Source of the DNA: Plasmodium malariae | Taxonomy: Eukaryota; Apicomplexa; Aconoidasida; Haemosporida; Plasmodiidae | Length of the DNA stretch: 64,000 nt | Reading direction: 5' to 3' | NCBI RefSeq assembly: GCF_900090045.1 | Contig: NC_041783.1 | Span: forward strand, 1,660,001 to 1,724,000 | Part shown: positions 1 through 12,676 of the stretch, piece by piece | Numbering within the stretch: position 1 is the stretch's first letter | Layout: each line of letters begins with the position of its first letter | Translations under genes and position numbers: made by a program | The notes under the pieces: model-generated | Told to the model about the DNA's origin: nothing | The model's database searches: none | What the model saw: only the letters and a program-made list of their open reading frames with translations

Positions 1-559
1 AAATAATGTATATATGTAAAAAAAAAAAAAAAAAAAAGAATGTGCGCCAGTGACAGAATTCATCTAAATTTTTTCAGCTCCTATTGCAATATTGAAAGAA
101 ACTTCACCCTATTTTTGACTTTTTACCTTATTTTATTTTATTTCAATTTTTAATTTAATTTATTTATTTTTTTTTATTTTGCGTTCCTATTTTTCAGTAA
201 TCTAAAAGGGGAAAAATGCATGAGTCGTAATGATATATATGTTTGTATGGGTATTGTATATACATAAAGTAGATATATGTATATGTACATATACAAGAAT
301 GTGTTTAATTATATATATTATGCAAAGGAGGTTTACATTTTACACAATTGTATGAATGCATGTGCACAACTATAATGGAAGCCCCGCCCTTTGTCGTACT
401 TAAAACGAAGAACAGTATGAGACATGTATATGACAGATTTTAATATGTGTGTATATTTTTTATATATTCTTATTTGACTTCATTTTAAAATTTATCAAAA
501 CAAATAAATATTATACACATGGATACAAAATATACTGTTAAATAATAATGTAAATATTT
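1..559. other. Intergenic, no gene seen
   Basis: This stretch lies downstream of the minus-strand gene that ends at 560. It holds poly-A and poly-T runs and short TATA/TATG-type repeats. I see no credible open frame or RNA gene on either strand. Confidence 0.6.
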
Positions 560-2176
560 TTATAACCTTTTTTTTTCCTTCCGTTCCTTGTTCAACTTTA
601 ATTTAAATATGTGCCTCTCATCATGAATCCTAAAAAGGAGAAAAACGTGTTTATATACCTGAAATGAGCATACATAAATGTACATATGCATAACCATGTA
701 CATGTTACATATGTGTGTATGTGCATATATACGTATGTTCACGTGTTGTGTCTATGTAACTGCAAAATCAATTCTTTCTTTCGTCCCCCTGTAAAATTCT
801 AACTTGTAAAAGTCTTTTGTCTTTGACAAAAGTTGTAATTCCTCCTTTAATTTTTTTGGGCGATCATTATTTATTTTCTGTTCTATTTCCCTGTTCATGT
901 TAAATAAAAGGATAGGAGTGTTTTAAATTGAAAAAGTTCGTACGATATGCATACATGTGTACAAGGGTATATGTATATGTATACATATATATATGCGTAT
1001 GTATTTACGCCCCTATACATGTATGCAAACACACTATCTAATTATGAACGTGTGCATGATACTCTGGCAGTTGCAAGGCGTCCTGTCTCCAATATACGGA
1101 ATTTAACAAATTTGTTTTTTTTTTTAGTTCTATTAATTTATTATTTAAATAAATACGTAAGTTTTGATCATCTACAATTTTAGCACTGACAAAGATTTCA
1201 TTGTCTTTGTTTGTTTTCATAAATATATTATCAAAGAAATCTATAAAGTTTGTCCAGTTCGTAAATACTTTGTATACTGAAATTCCTGAGGTTATTATTT
1301 TGTGTGATAAATAGGAATACTCAAATATATACTTATATATATTTTTAATATTTATTATACAATTGTTATATTGTAAATATTTAAATAAATTTAAAGCTAT
1401 GTTTATAGTACTGTAATTATAATGCTCTTGTTTGTAGAAATAATTATAGTCATTACATTTATTATTATATAAACTTTTAAATTTTAATATTTTATATTGT
1501 AATGATAAAGGGAACCTTATATTTACATTTCGAATACATTTGAGCAAATCTCTTTTGTTATAAAACGTAGCATAACATACATTGTTGTTTATATAAGGAT
1601 CATTTCTGTTACTTAAACATCTTATAATTTTTAACCTTCCATACTTGTTCAAGCTTTTTCTTAGTCTCTCTTGAATATATTCATTTGTTTTGTTATTCGG
1701 TAAATTTGTTATTTCTATGGTGTTTTCTCCATATATATACATATATTCGTAACTGGTCCCAAAAAAATGAAAAAAAAAAAATGTACACACGCTTAAACAT
1801 GTATTTATGGGTACGCATTTACAAAAGCAAATACACACACGATCTATGTAGATGGGTATAAAAATGCGTGCGTATGTACTTAAGTATATATATGTGTGCG
1901 TGGGTTATGTACGCACGAACAAAAGAGCCAGGGCTTATATAGGGGTTCTAAGACCATAAAAATATAAACACAAATGTATATACAAATATATATATATATA
2001 TATGTATATGCTGGATGCTACAGACGCATGCGTGTTGGCTCATTCAACAAGGACTCATTATCACCACACAAACATGTACATTTTCCAAAATTACCCCGAT
2101 TTCGGCGAGCAGTATCTCCAGTCAATATAACATTTTGAGTTTTTTGAATACTGAGGTTGATGAAATAAACTGACAT
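560..2176 (-). CDS. Conserved protein with RRM-like segment, four exons
   Basis: I model four exons on the minus strand: 2176-2095, 1726-1108, 890-804 and 629-560. They sum to 858 nt and encode about 285 aa with consistent phases. Exon 2 is the secure part. It reads IEITNLPNN (an RNP2-like strand), then a basic helix (YIQERLRKSLNKYGRLKII) and a later strand (VCYATFYNK), the order expected of an RRM fold. The remainder is Asn/Tyr/Lys-rich, and the C-terminus is strongly basic (LKLNKERKEKKRL). Exon 1 (start MSVYFINLSIQK) joins in phase to an acceptor inside a TATATGGAG context. An alternative acceptor at about 1754 (GGGACCAG) would give a different N-terminus. Two donors are of weak GTTAAA/GTTAGA type. 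An RNA-binding role is an inference from the fold resemblance. The family is not recognised. Confidence 0.5.
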
Positions 2177-2425
2177 TTAATTTTTTTTTTTTTTTTTTTT
2201 TTTATATAACACTTTATTTTGCTTCCCCCTGGATATTTGTGAAAAAATCTTTTAAAAAGCATTCTTTTTCACACCTAATTTTAAATCTGATAAAAAACTG
2301 CAAATGTTAAACTTTTATATTAACTAGCATTGTGGTTGTTTTAATGTAACGAAATATTACGTAAATAATAGTACAACAGAAATAAAAATTTATTCCCTTA
2401 CTCCAAATACTGCCCTTATAATACA

Positions 2426-2468
<43 letters not shown>

Positions 2469-3617
2469 ATGTGTTTTTTTTCCCCCCCTCCTCTCTTCAA
2501 TTAATGATTACCCATATGGAGCTACTACTTGCAAGGGAAAATGAACAATAGTATTTTTAAACAACATTACGAAATAATGACATAATTTTACAAAAACGTA
2601 AAACAAGAATGAGGAGTAATAAATAAAAAACTCTTTATATTAAATATTACTGTTTTATTGTTTTAATGTTTTGTAGTGTAATTATGTATATATATTTGAG
2701 AATGAATATAAAAACATACCAATTAATAATGAGTAGCACAGTTTTAAAAATATGGTATGTTAAAAAATGAGGGGTCAATTGAATTTTTTGCACCTTTTGT
2801 CAAACATTTTCCAGTTAATTAAAAGTTATAATAAGAAAAAAAAAAAAAAAAATTTAATATATTAGAAAAAAGAATTAAATGAAACTGAAATAAAAAAATT
2901 AAACGCTGAAAATCATAAGAAACTAATGAAGAAAAAATAAATTCTCCTAAAGAGACAGCGTAACAGTAAGTGAAATTAGATATACATTTTTAGCATCTTC
3001 ATTTATATTTTCAAATGGGGGGATAATATAATGAATGAATGTACTTATGCAGAGGGAGAAGTAAAAAAAAAAAGAAAAAAAACAAAAAACAAAAAACAAG
3101 AGCTAATTTTCCACTTGTGTGCAAAATAAAAAGTTTCTACCTTTTGTATTTTTTTATGTCGTTCAAGGAACATCCATCCAATCAAATTTTATCATATAAC
3201 ATTTAAAGAATGGTTAGAAAAGCGGGAATATGACGGTTATTTTTTTTAGCTATTAAAAAAGGGATAATGAAATATAAATAATAAATTAAAAAAAAACAAT
3301 TAGCCAACTAGTGATGTCCAAAATAAATATTAACCAATAAGAAAATAATTTCTGACTCGTTAATAAAAAATTAATATTAAAATTAAAATTAGTATTAAAA
3401 TTAGTATTAAAATTAGTATTAAAATTAGTATAAAAATTAGTATAAAAATTAGTATAAAAATTAGTATAAAAATTAGTATTAAAATTAGTATAAAAATTAA
3501 AAAAAAAAAAAAAAAAAAACCTGTCCAACTTAAGCCTTTTGCCAACAATTCTTTGCATACTATTGTTCTTCCACCGAACTTCTAATAACAATTTGGCAAA
3601 AGCAAAATAAGAATAAA
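2177..3617. other. Divergent intergenic region
   Basis: This is the shared upstream region of the minus-strand RRM-like gene and the plus-strand condensin D3 gene. It contains poly-T at 2180-2203, (AT)n at 2428-2455 and several poly-A tracts, as expected of Plasmodium promoters. No motif could be assigned and no gene was seen. Confidence 0.5.
3368..3500. repeat. 12-bp minisatellite upstream of condensin D3
   Basis: Tandem copies of AATTAGTATTAAA and its variant AATTAGTATAAAA (12-bp step) run into a 20-base poly-A. The array lies about 120 bp upstream of the condensin D3 start codon. Chance open frames through it (LILILIF-type) are repeat translations, not genes. Confidence 0.75.
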
Positions 3618-6600
3618 ATGGATAAAATCAGTAAAAGGAAAATAAGAGATGATACAATTAACGATGATGAATATGAAAACAACAACAAAAAAAAAAAAAA
3701 AAAAAGTAAAATAGAAAAAAAATCTGTAAATGAAAAGTTTAATAGTAGCCTGAACATTCAGAATAATGTGTTCATAAAAATTATTAACGAAAATAAAAAA
3801 AGATTTGAGAGCTCTGGGAACAATGAAAATGTATATAGGAAGCTAAAGGCAAATATAATTTCGTTGAACGTTTCAAATGTCCTAATGGAGCATTATGGTT
3901 CTTTTATTTACTATGAAAAAAACAAAATTGATTTTCTTCTACCGGAATTAGACAACATAATTAACTCATCAAATATAGACTTGTTGAAGGAACTCTGCAA
4001 ATTATCCTTTTACCCAATTTACAATGAAACAGTTAAAAAAAAAAAAAAAAAAAAAAATACGGAGCGTGTATAGTCATTCTCAATATAAAGTGATAATATG
4101 TATATATATACGAATTTATGTATATATATATGTATGTATCTATCTATGTATGTATCTATCTATGTATGTATGTATGCATCTATGTATGTATGTATGTATC
4201 TATCTATGTATGTATGTATGCATCTATGTATGTATGTATGTATCTATGTATGTATGTATGTATGTATGTATGTATCTATGTATGTACGTACGAATGTATG
4301 CATGTATGTATGTATGTACGTACGAATGTATGCATGCATGTATGTATATACAAATATAAACGCACATGCATGTATAGAGCTACTTATCAATTAGAGAAAA
4401 ACATTCGAAATATCAGGCAACGTACTAGATTAACAAAAATTATAAAATGTACAACTTACCCTCTTTGCGAAAATTGTTTATATACAGTATGCAAAACATA
4501 GGTAGCGACACGACTTAAAGAAAGTTAAGCAGTTATATATTTTACGCTGCTACTAATAAATTTTAATATATGTTTCCTATTCCCCATAATAGTTGTAAAA
4601 GAGTATTTGCATATATCCCAATATTGCACATAATAAATATTTCGTTCTTCCTTTCCATCATTTTTTTATTCTTCCATTACTTCATTCTTTATTCTTCTTC
4701 CTTTTTTTTTTTTTTTTTTTCTTGAAGCTAAGCAAAAGAATAACAGAATGGTTAATTAAAGATAGAAACCAGAATAAAAATATTAAGGATGACAATGAAA
4801 ATATAAATATGTCTTACTTGTTTAGTTTAAATATTCTTCTGACATATTTAATTTATAAAAATGATGATTATTCTAATTATTCCTGCTTGATATATCTTAA
4901 TTTGTTACAAGTATACTTAAATTTAAAAAAAATAAAGAAAAATAATAAAGTTATGCAGGCACATAAGGGTGTAACTTTTCTTCGTATACGTATATATATA
5001 TATGTGGAGATAGGCAGGTATGTTTATGTGTATATGTAGATGTATATATGTATATTTTATATATTTTTTTTTTTTACGCCTACGCAACACTCGTAGTGGA
5101 TGCAAAATGATAAAAAAAGATTACAATTTCGTCTTTTCACACTAAAAGGGATTCTAAAGAGATTTTTGTTTTGTTCTTTTTATTTTAACGACAAAGAAAT
5201 TGCCAAAATAAAGAAGATAGACAACGAGTGTGCAATAAATGGTATAAAAAATATATGAAGCCTTAAAATAGTGGGGGTGAAACACATTTTAAGGCATATA
5301 CGTGGAGCTTGGATGTGTGTAATATATGTGTATACAACATGTGTGTGCACATATCTATATACCACTGCACAAATGTACAAATATGAGAGTAAAATATGTA
5401 AATACGCATTCTTTTTAACATAAATTCGTTCTATTTTTCCTAATTCTTTTATTTGTTCCATTTCTTCTAATTCGTTCTATTTGTCCTAATTCTTCTATTT
5501 GTCCTAATTCTTATATTTGTTCCATTTCTTCTAATTCTTCCATTTCTTCTAATTCTTCTAATTCTTCTATTTTTTTTTATTTCTTCTATTTTTTTTTTTT
5601 TTTGAAGAAGAGGAGCTAGAAGTTTTAAAATGCATATTTATGTCATTACACGACAGTTTGGAATATATGGACATAAGCAACTTGCTCAACATAAATGACA
5701 AAAATTGCATTTTTGAATTGATTAAATTTTTTCTCGATTTAGTGAAAAGGCCTCTAATGCATTCACTGCACATATTATGCATCAACTATTTAATAAAGAT
5801 AGTAAAGAAATGTTATGATTTTCAATTTTGTTATAATATTAACGTAGAATTATATGACATAGGTCCACATGTAAATATTTTTGTAAAAATTGTAAATTTA
5901 ATTTTTGCTAAAATTTTATCTATTTTAAAAGATATAAAGAATGATGAGAATACATACTGTATTGATGAAATAAATAATATTAACAGTTTAATAGTTTTGT
6001 TTTTTACAAATGTAATAAATAGCTGTATTCGAATCATCATACCACAAGTTTTGTTTAACGATAAACTTAAGCACAGTTACTTATTAACAAATGAAAAGAA
6101 AAACGACAAAGATGGCAATACTAAAGATGAAGAAGACTTTGAGGATAAAGTAGTCGCAAACGCATGTAATAGGAAATATAATACTATAGAAATGGAAAAT
6201 GAGTAGGGGAGAAGACGGGCATATGCACATGTACCTATATATATGTATGAATGTATGTATGTATGTTTATATATATGTATGTTTATATGTATGTATGTTT
6301 ATATGTATGTATGTTTATATGTATGTATGTTTATATGTATGTATGTTTATATGTATGTATGTATGTATGTATGTGTGAATGTATGTATGTATGTATGTAT
6401 ATGTACACGTACAACTGGCCCATGCTTCTTATCCAACTGAATAACCCAAACAACCAATTCGCATTATAAACCTACCCCACTATAGAAGACTGCTGTGATC
6501 AAACTAATTAGCACTCCTTTTTATTTTTTCATTTTTTTTTTATTTTTCTCCTTTTTCATTTTTACCGTTCTTTTTCAATTTAGGTAACCCGATGTTCTCG

Positions 6601-9600
6601 TTTATAGAAATATTTATAATTAATAATGGCGATAGACACGAAAAGAATATGTTTATAGATTTGATCAAAATACTAGTTAAAGAATGCAGGAAAATAGAAA
6701 GGAAGTATAATATAATGAAAATCATAGATGATGATATGACGATGTATATTAAAGGGAATGATAATAAAAAGAAACAAGACAATTTGGTAGACAAGAATTA
6801 TGTAAAAATAAGAAAAATAAGCAAGAAGAGAATTGATTCAAGTGCGTCCTTTAATCTGTCGGATGAATACAGTTCTTCGGTTTACTCTGAAACGGAAGGG
6901 GAGGATTTCAATGATTCAGATAGCAATGATGCAGATAGCAATGATGCAGATAGCAATGGTGCAGATGGCAGTGATGCAGATGGCAATGATGCAGATGGCA
7001 ATGATGCAGATGGCAATCATACGGATGGAAATGATGCATATAACGGTGGAAGCAAAGATAACGAAAAAGATATTGGAAAGGGAATCAAAGACAATGAAAG
7101 TGCGAACGAAGAATGTCAGGAAGAGGCTGAAAAAGGGAAAGAAAAAGAAGAGGGAGAAAGACATGAAAAAGCAAAGAAAGAGAGGAAAAAAAAGGTGGTG
7201 TTGAACCAAATAAAAAATAAAAGAAAGTCCGCTATAATAGTTGATAATAAAAAGTATATTATTACATACGAATCGGTAATGGTGAGATATTTAAATATTT
7301 TACTAAAATATTTTAACTGCGAAAAATATCAAATAAGAAATATAATCCTTGATTTATTTTTAGCTCTAATAAAAAAAAAGAAAACTAGCAAAAATGAATA
7401 TATTTTTCAGAATTTGTTTAAATTATTTTTAGAAAGATTAGAAGACCCTAATATGATTGTAAAGGCAAAAGCGTTGTCCATTTTGGTTATCTTAACTAAT
7501 AGAAAATACCATAATAATATATTAGTATATAAATTTATATTTAATAAAACGAGAGAAAAAATAAATATGTATAAAATAATATCATCCAATATTTATAGTC
7601 ATAGAAGTAATATAAGAAAATTGACCATACAATATATAGAAGCAATATTTGAAACATTAATAAGTAGAAAATTGAGTTACAAAATTTTTTTAATTTTTAT
7701 CTCGAATTATTTGTATTCCTTATCATTGGATGCTATGTCTTCAGTAAGAAGGCAAGTTTTATTAACTGTTAATAACTTATTTATAATTGCAAGTGAAGAT
7801 ATATATATAGCTAAAATATGGCTATCTATAATATTTTCTGCAATAACAGATATAGAAGAGACAATAAAAGATGAAGCTATATCTATATTTCTGAACACAT
7901 TTATTAAGTCATCTTTTCAATGTACTATATTTAATACCAGTGAAAAAAAAATTAAACAAATTTTAGAAAAAAATAAATTATCCTATTTTAAAATAGACAC
8001 TCACGCGGATGGCAACACTGATGGTCTCCCTTCCCCCAATGTAGTGTATGAATTTGAAGAAAATGAAAATATGCACAAAATAATAAACTCTTCATTTCAT
8101 GATAACGTAAAAAATAGGGGGAAGTGCATCCATGAACAAGATGAGTTTGTGGAGGGTAATCAGCCTTTTGTTAGGACATTTCGTCCATCGGTACATAGAA
8201 CTACTCAGCATTCTACTTCTAACAAAATGAGTAACAACAGTTTTACGAAAAATATAGCAGTAGAAATAAAGGGGAAAATTAAAAGTGAAAAGAAAGAAAA
8301 AGAGGAGTATGATAAAAATAATGATGGTGTATTGCTTCTAATCAATATATGGAAAAGATACATAGATAAGGACTTAAACAATTTGTTTCTTACCATTTTA
8401 AAGGTGATGACAAAATATGACTTGTTATATTTTAATATGATAATATTTTGTTTGAAAAAAAAAAAAAATAATATGCTAGATCATTTTATCCATATTCTGA
8501 ACACATTTGTATACAATATGAGGTATTTTTCAATCAGAATGTGCAATACTTTTATTCTCGATTTTATAATCCAATTATCAAAACATTATCAGAACAAAAT
8601 TAATATAGATCACATTTTGTTTCTTCTGAATAGATGTTATAAGATATACCTTATGAGCATAAATGAAGTGGGGAACTATACAGAAATAGGGGAAGCATCT
8701 CCAAGCAATAACGACAAGAGCAATAACAAAAATGCTAGTAGGGGTGATGATTATAACGGAAAAAAGAATGAAATGAAAACACATGTAGAAGAAACGAATA
8801 TAGTCAATCAAAGAAAGAGAGAAGCACATAAAGAGAATGAGTTAGCAATAAATATGGTTCCAAGTGAACAAACAGATATGGATCTCGTGAGTGATGAAAT
8901 TTTAAGAAAAGAAGATTTAATGTACGAAATGAATGTTTGTTCTATGGGTGTTATAAAAAATATCATGTTAAAATTGTTTACAATTCTTTATAATTTATTA
9001 GACAATATTAACGAATTGAATGAGGACTTTTTACAAAAATTGGAATACACAATTTTTCATTTCAACTGTCCTCTATGTTTTATATATATAATTTTAAATA
9101 TATTAATTAAAAAAAAGAAAAATGTAAATGATTTCATAGATAAACTAAAGGGAAAAATAATTTTTTTTTTTAATAACATTGAAACCCTTCCATACAACAC
9201 AGTATTTTGCAATGTTTTGGTAACGTTCATATTTTTAATTGACCATTTCAGGAAATCAGACTCGTCGTTCCTGGCTACGGCTTGCCATAAATTAAGGCGG
9301 GTCTACGACAACACCGCTAATGATGGTATTAGTGAGAGAAGCGTTGGCAATGTTGCTGTTGGTGTGGATAGTGTTGATAAGGGCACTGGAAGTGCCAGAG
9401 AAAGACGTAATGACTGTGGCAGTGGTGATTGTAGTGAGGAGTTCTTCGAGGACCGGTGTAACATTATGGTTAAGAACTGCATTTATCTAACACTGAGCGT
9501 TTTGCTGATAGATAAAGGGGTACCTATAAGAAATGAACTATTTTCAAATTTTGAGCGAGATTTAAAAAATAGTAATACTTCGATGAGTATACTTAACAAT

Positions 9601-10887
9601 TTGATTATTTTAACTTACTATATGGTCATAAACTTTGGTAGTTCATGTAACAAATTTGTATTTATTCTATTACGTTTCTTTAAACATGAAAACTCATTTA
9701 TTCGCTATTTATCTTTTTATATGTTATCTAAGTTAATATCAGAAGACTATGTAAAATTTAATAATCAATTTTTTTTTGGCTTTTTATATTTACTAGCTGA
9801 CAAAAATGAAGTGATACGAAAACAGTCTTTGTCTGTTTATAAGCACATACTTTTAATGTATAATAAAACTAATTTAATAAATCATATTATAGAATTTATA
9901 TTTGTCTTAAATAATTTTTTTAATTTTAAGTTAAGTAAACATCTAAGTAATATTGGTAACAGTTTTGAGATAAAAAATGAACAAGACAGGCATATGATAT
10001 ATAGTCTTATATTAGAAAATTTGAAAAATAGTGAAAAATTTTCTTTACAACAAAAACTAATAAATGAATATCTAATACAATATGTATATAATTATGATAA
10101 CTACTACTTTTCCGAGGATAATTTAAATGAAAAAAGGAACAATAAACGAAGTGTTATTCCACTAAATAATGAAGACAATGAAAGTGCAGTGCTACTTGAC
10201 GTTTTAAACATACTAAGCTCCAAATTAATGAAAATAAAAATTAAAAAAGATTTCGCCAAATTAGAAGAAAAGAATAAAAATATGAAAATTAAAAATGTAG
10301 AAAATAGTGTAAAGGTATTAAATGATCTTATGAAAAATATTTTAAAAAAAAATACTCTACCCATCTTGCTATCTTTGAGATCTATAATGTTAAAGGACAA
10401 ATCATTTTTTTTTAAATACATGAATGATCTAATTATTTATTTGTGTCTTGATTTTAAAGATTCGCTGGACGATTTAATACCCGATATACATGTAAAGAAC
10501 GAAATTCAAAACGACTGCCAAAATTTTGTTCATGTAGACGCGATACACCTCCACACAGAACAAGCCGATATATTTAACAAATCCAGCACTAGTAGCAGCG
10601 GTGGAAGTAACAGAAGAGGAAATATCAGTAATAACAACAGCAGCGCTAATGTTCACATTAACTTTTTCGAGCTCTCATTAAATCAAATGACTGAGCAGAG
10701 AGAGGAAAGACATAGGGAAGAACTATTAGAAAAGAAAAGAGAAAAGGAGAAGCAAAAGGGGAAACGAACGGATTTATATTATCTGCATGACAATAGTTCA
10801 AGCGATTACGACGAAGTTACAGATGTTTTGCATGGAATACACAATGGAGAAGAAAATACATCGAAAAAAAAAAAAAAGAGGAAATAA
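3618..10887 (+). CDS. NCAPD3: Condensin-II complex subunit D3 (CAP-D3), five exons
   Basis: Condensin-II compacts mitotic chromosomes, and D3 is its large HEAT-repeat subunit. Exons are 3618-4031, 4728-4970, 5097-5241, 5608-6165 and 6584-10887. They sum to 5664 nt and encode about 1887 aa, longer than the ~1500 aa human protein. Two blocks identify it. One is SSVRRQVLLTVNNLF with KIWLSIIFSAITDIEETIKD at about residues 838-900. The other is FIRYLSFYMLSKLISEDYVK with the following FGFLYLLADKNEVIRKQSL at about 1490-1560. Both align with human CAP-D3 (SVRKQALQSLTELL; REQTLIMLTNLLQEEFVKW). Asp/Asn repeats (about 562-606) and Lys-rich linkers are parasite inserts. The tail is acidic, then ends in KKKKKRK. 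Exon 1 uses a weak GTTAAA donor. The exon 2 donor could instead be at 4949. The exon 4 donor (GTAATA at 6166) was chosen because it fits the phase. Confidence 0.85.
4095..4355. repeat. (TATG/TATC)n microsatellite in intron 1 of condensin D3
   Basis: About 260 bp of TATGTATGTATC-type tetranucleotides, with interspersed TACG and ATGC, fill most of the first intron. All three overlapping forward frames stay open (MYVCMYV-type peptides), which produces spurious open frames. Confidence 0.85.
6241..6402. repeat. (TATG)n microsatellite in intron 4 of condensin D3
   Basis: TGTATGTATGTTTATATGTA units repeat for about 160 bp inside the intron between 6165 and 6584. It is the same repeat class as in intron 1. 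The open frames over it are artefacts. Confidence 0.8.
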
Positions 10888-11059
10888 AAAATAAAAAAGG
10901 TCTCCTTATGTGGGGTTCGAAAAAAGGAAAAAATTGATACAACATATGCGCTAACATATTTATACAACACGCCCGCATTTTTCCGCGCTCATAGCATGAA
11001 ATAGCGTATGTACAAGCATAACACGAGAATGTATATGTAGATACGTATGTATGCATACG

Positions 11060-11116
<57 letters not shown>

Positions 11117-11252
11117 ACATATATAGATTTATACATATATAGATTTATACATATATAGATTTATACATATATAGATATATACATGTACATATAATAACAA
11201 CCCTTCCTCACATAAGACGACTTGTAATGGCGTCGTATCTATCATGGGCACT
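10888..11252. other. Convergent intergenic with tandem simple repeats
   Basis: This spacer separates the 3' ends of condensin D3 and the 75-aa basic protein gene. It contains (AT)n at about 11066-11092, (AG)n at about 11093-11114, and four copies of an 18-bp unit (TATAGATTTATACATA) at about 11118-11175. No gene was seen. Confidence 0.6.
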
Positions 11253-11758
11253 TCATTTTTTCTTGACCTCTTTTTTTGTGTTCAAAAACATAAGTTTATT
11301 ATTAGAAGCCACACACATTTTTTTGGCTGTTTCTTCGATTTTGTCAATTTTAACTAGTTTACTTTTCTGCAAAAATAGAGAAAAAATACGAAAATGGGAA
11401 AAATACGAAAAAGGAAAAAAAGGAATTCCTCTCCTCAATGAAAAGTATGTATGAATGGGGATGAGGGGGGTATACAATGTATTCTCTGTATATTTTGCAC
11501 ATATGTATATACATGTACATTAATACAAACATGCATTCGTGCATGCAACCATATGTTTCATCGAACAGCAGATGTGACAATAACAGCAAAGCTATGGCGC
11601 CTTCCCTAAAATAAATATACTAAAATATGGCTTCCTCTTGTTACCTTCCTTAAAGTTTTGACGTGCACTTTTTCTGCAATTTTTTTAGGTTTCAATGATT
11701 TATTTTTCCTTTCCGTTATTTTACTTTTCTTCACTTTAACTTTTAAGTTTTGCACCAT
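11253..11758 (-). CDS. Small basic protein, UPF0390/DUF2462-like (75 aa, two exons)
   Basis: Two exons, 11758-11645 and 11366-11253, are each exactly 114 nt. They are joined across a 278-nt intron with a canonical donor (AAG|GTAACA) and acceptor (TTTTTGCAG), phase 0, giving 75 aa. The product is strongly basic (start MVQNLKVKVKKSKITERK; LKPKK; end KKEVKKK). The arrangement of a Lys-rich N-terminus followed by a short helix (KIDKIEETAKKM) resembles the small nucleolar UPF0390 / C19orf53-type proteins. That assignment is tentative. The exon model itself is well supported by splice signals, phase and coding character. The longer open frames here on the other strand or in other frames are shadows. 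Confidence 0.6.
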
Positions 11759-12676
11759 TTTTTTTTTTTTTTTTTTTTCTTTCCGCTCTCCCCCTTTTTT
11801 TGTTTCTGCTTATATTTAAAAAATGTACTTGCTAAATCAATATAATTTTTGGAAAAGGGAAAAACTGAAGAAAATTAAGTACGATAGGGGTTAACTTTAA
11901 AAAAGATAGTAACAAAAATTAATTAAATTAGAAATATCATTAATTGATAGGTCACAAAAAAGAGTCCCAAATGAATAGTTTACAATTAAATATGGTACAT
12001 AAAATAGCAACATAAAAATATGGTACGTAAAATAGCTATGTAAAAATATGTTGCTAACGAATTTGCTACAAATACGTATAACATATACATGTAATACTAT
12101 TAGCTTAATTATTAATATATGTATATAACAAGAAAAAAAAAAAAAAAAAAGTTAGAAAAAACCGTGTATATTTATTTATAATATGTATTATAGGTAGAAA
12201 GCTATCCGAATACAAAGGCAGAACATATTTGCCAAAAATATTTAGTATATCCTTAATAAAAAAAAAAAAAAAAAAAAGTTAGAAAAAACCGTGTATATTT
12301 ATTTATAATATGTATTATAGGTAGAAAGCTATCCGAATACAAAGGCAGAACATATTGGCCAAAAATATTTAGAATATCCTTAATAAAAAAAAAAAAAAAA
12401 AATTAATATGCAATACATTCAGCCAAGTGAGTAATATAATTTACAATATTAAATTGAGTACATATGTCGAAAATGTTGTTGCAGTAGCACACTGAAAATT
12501 AAGAGGAAGTATTTTTTCTTAATTTTTTTACTCCTCTTTATAAGGAAGGGAAACTGCATGTATATACATAAACATACATTTTCCTATACATGTATTCTGT
12601 GTATGAATGGGTATGTGTAAAATAAGAATAAATGCGTACATTCCTTGTACGATGAGTAGCGAAGCCAGCAACAAAT
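11759..12676. other. Divergent intergenic with a tandem duplication
   Basis: This is the upstream region of both the 75-aa basic protein gene (-) and the 167-aa unknown (+). Apart from the 127-bp duplication (separate entry) it holds poly-T at 11759-11779 and AT-rich sequence. No gene was seen. Confidence 0.5.
12151..12402. repeat. 127-bp tandem direct duplication, two copies
   Basis: Copy 1 (12151-12277) and copy 2 (12278-12402) both begin GTTAGAAAAAACCGTGTATA. They include GGTAGAAAGCTATCCGAATA and end in CCTTAATAAA followed by poly-A. I see two small differences inside the unit (TTTGCC/TTGGCC and TAGTATA/TAGAATA) plus poly-A length. The unit is more complex and less AT-rich than its surroundings and begins right after another poly-A run. 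It lies about 275-525 bp upstream of the start of the 167-aa gene. Confidence 0.9.

Noticed and set aside
4024..4501. Forward frames with MYVCMYVCMY peptides
   Set aside because: Translated TATG microsatellite inside an intron of the condensin D3 gene. The same applies at 6243-6469.
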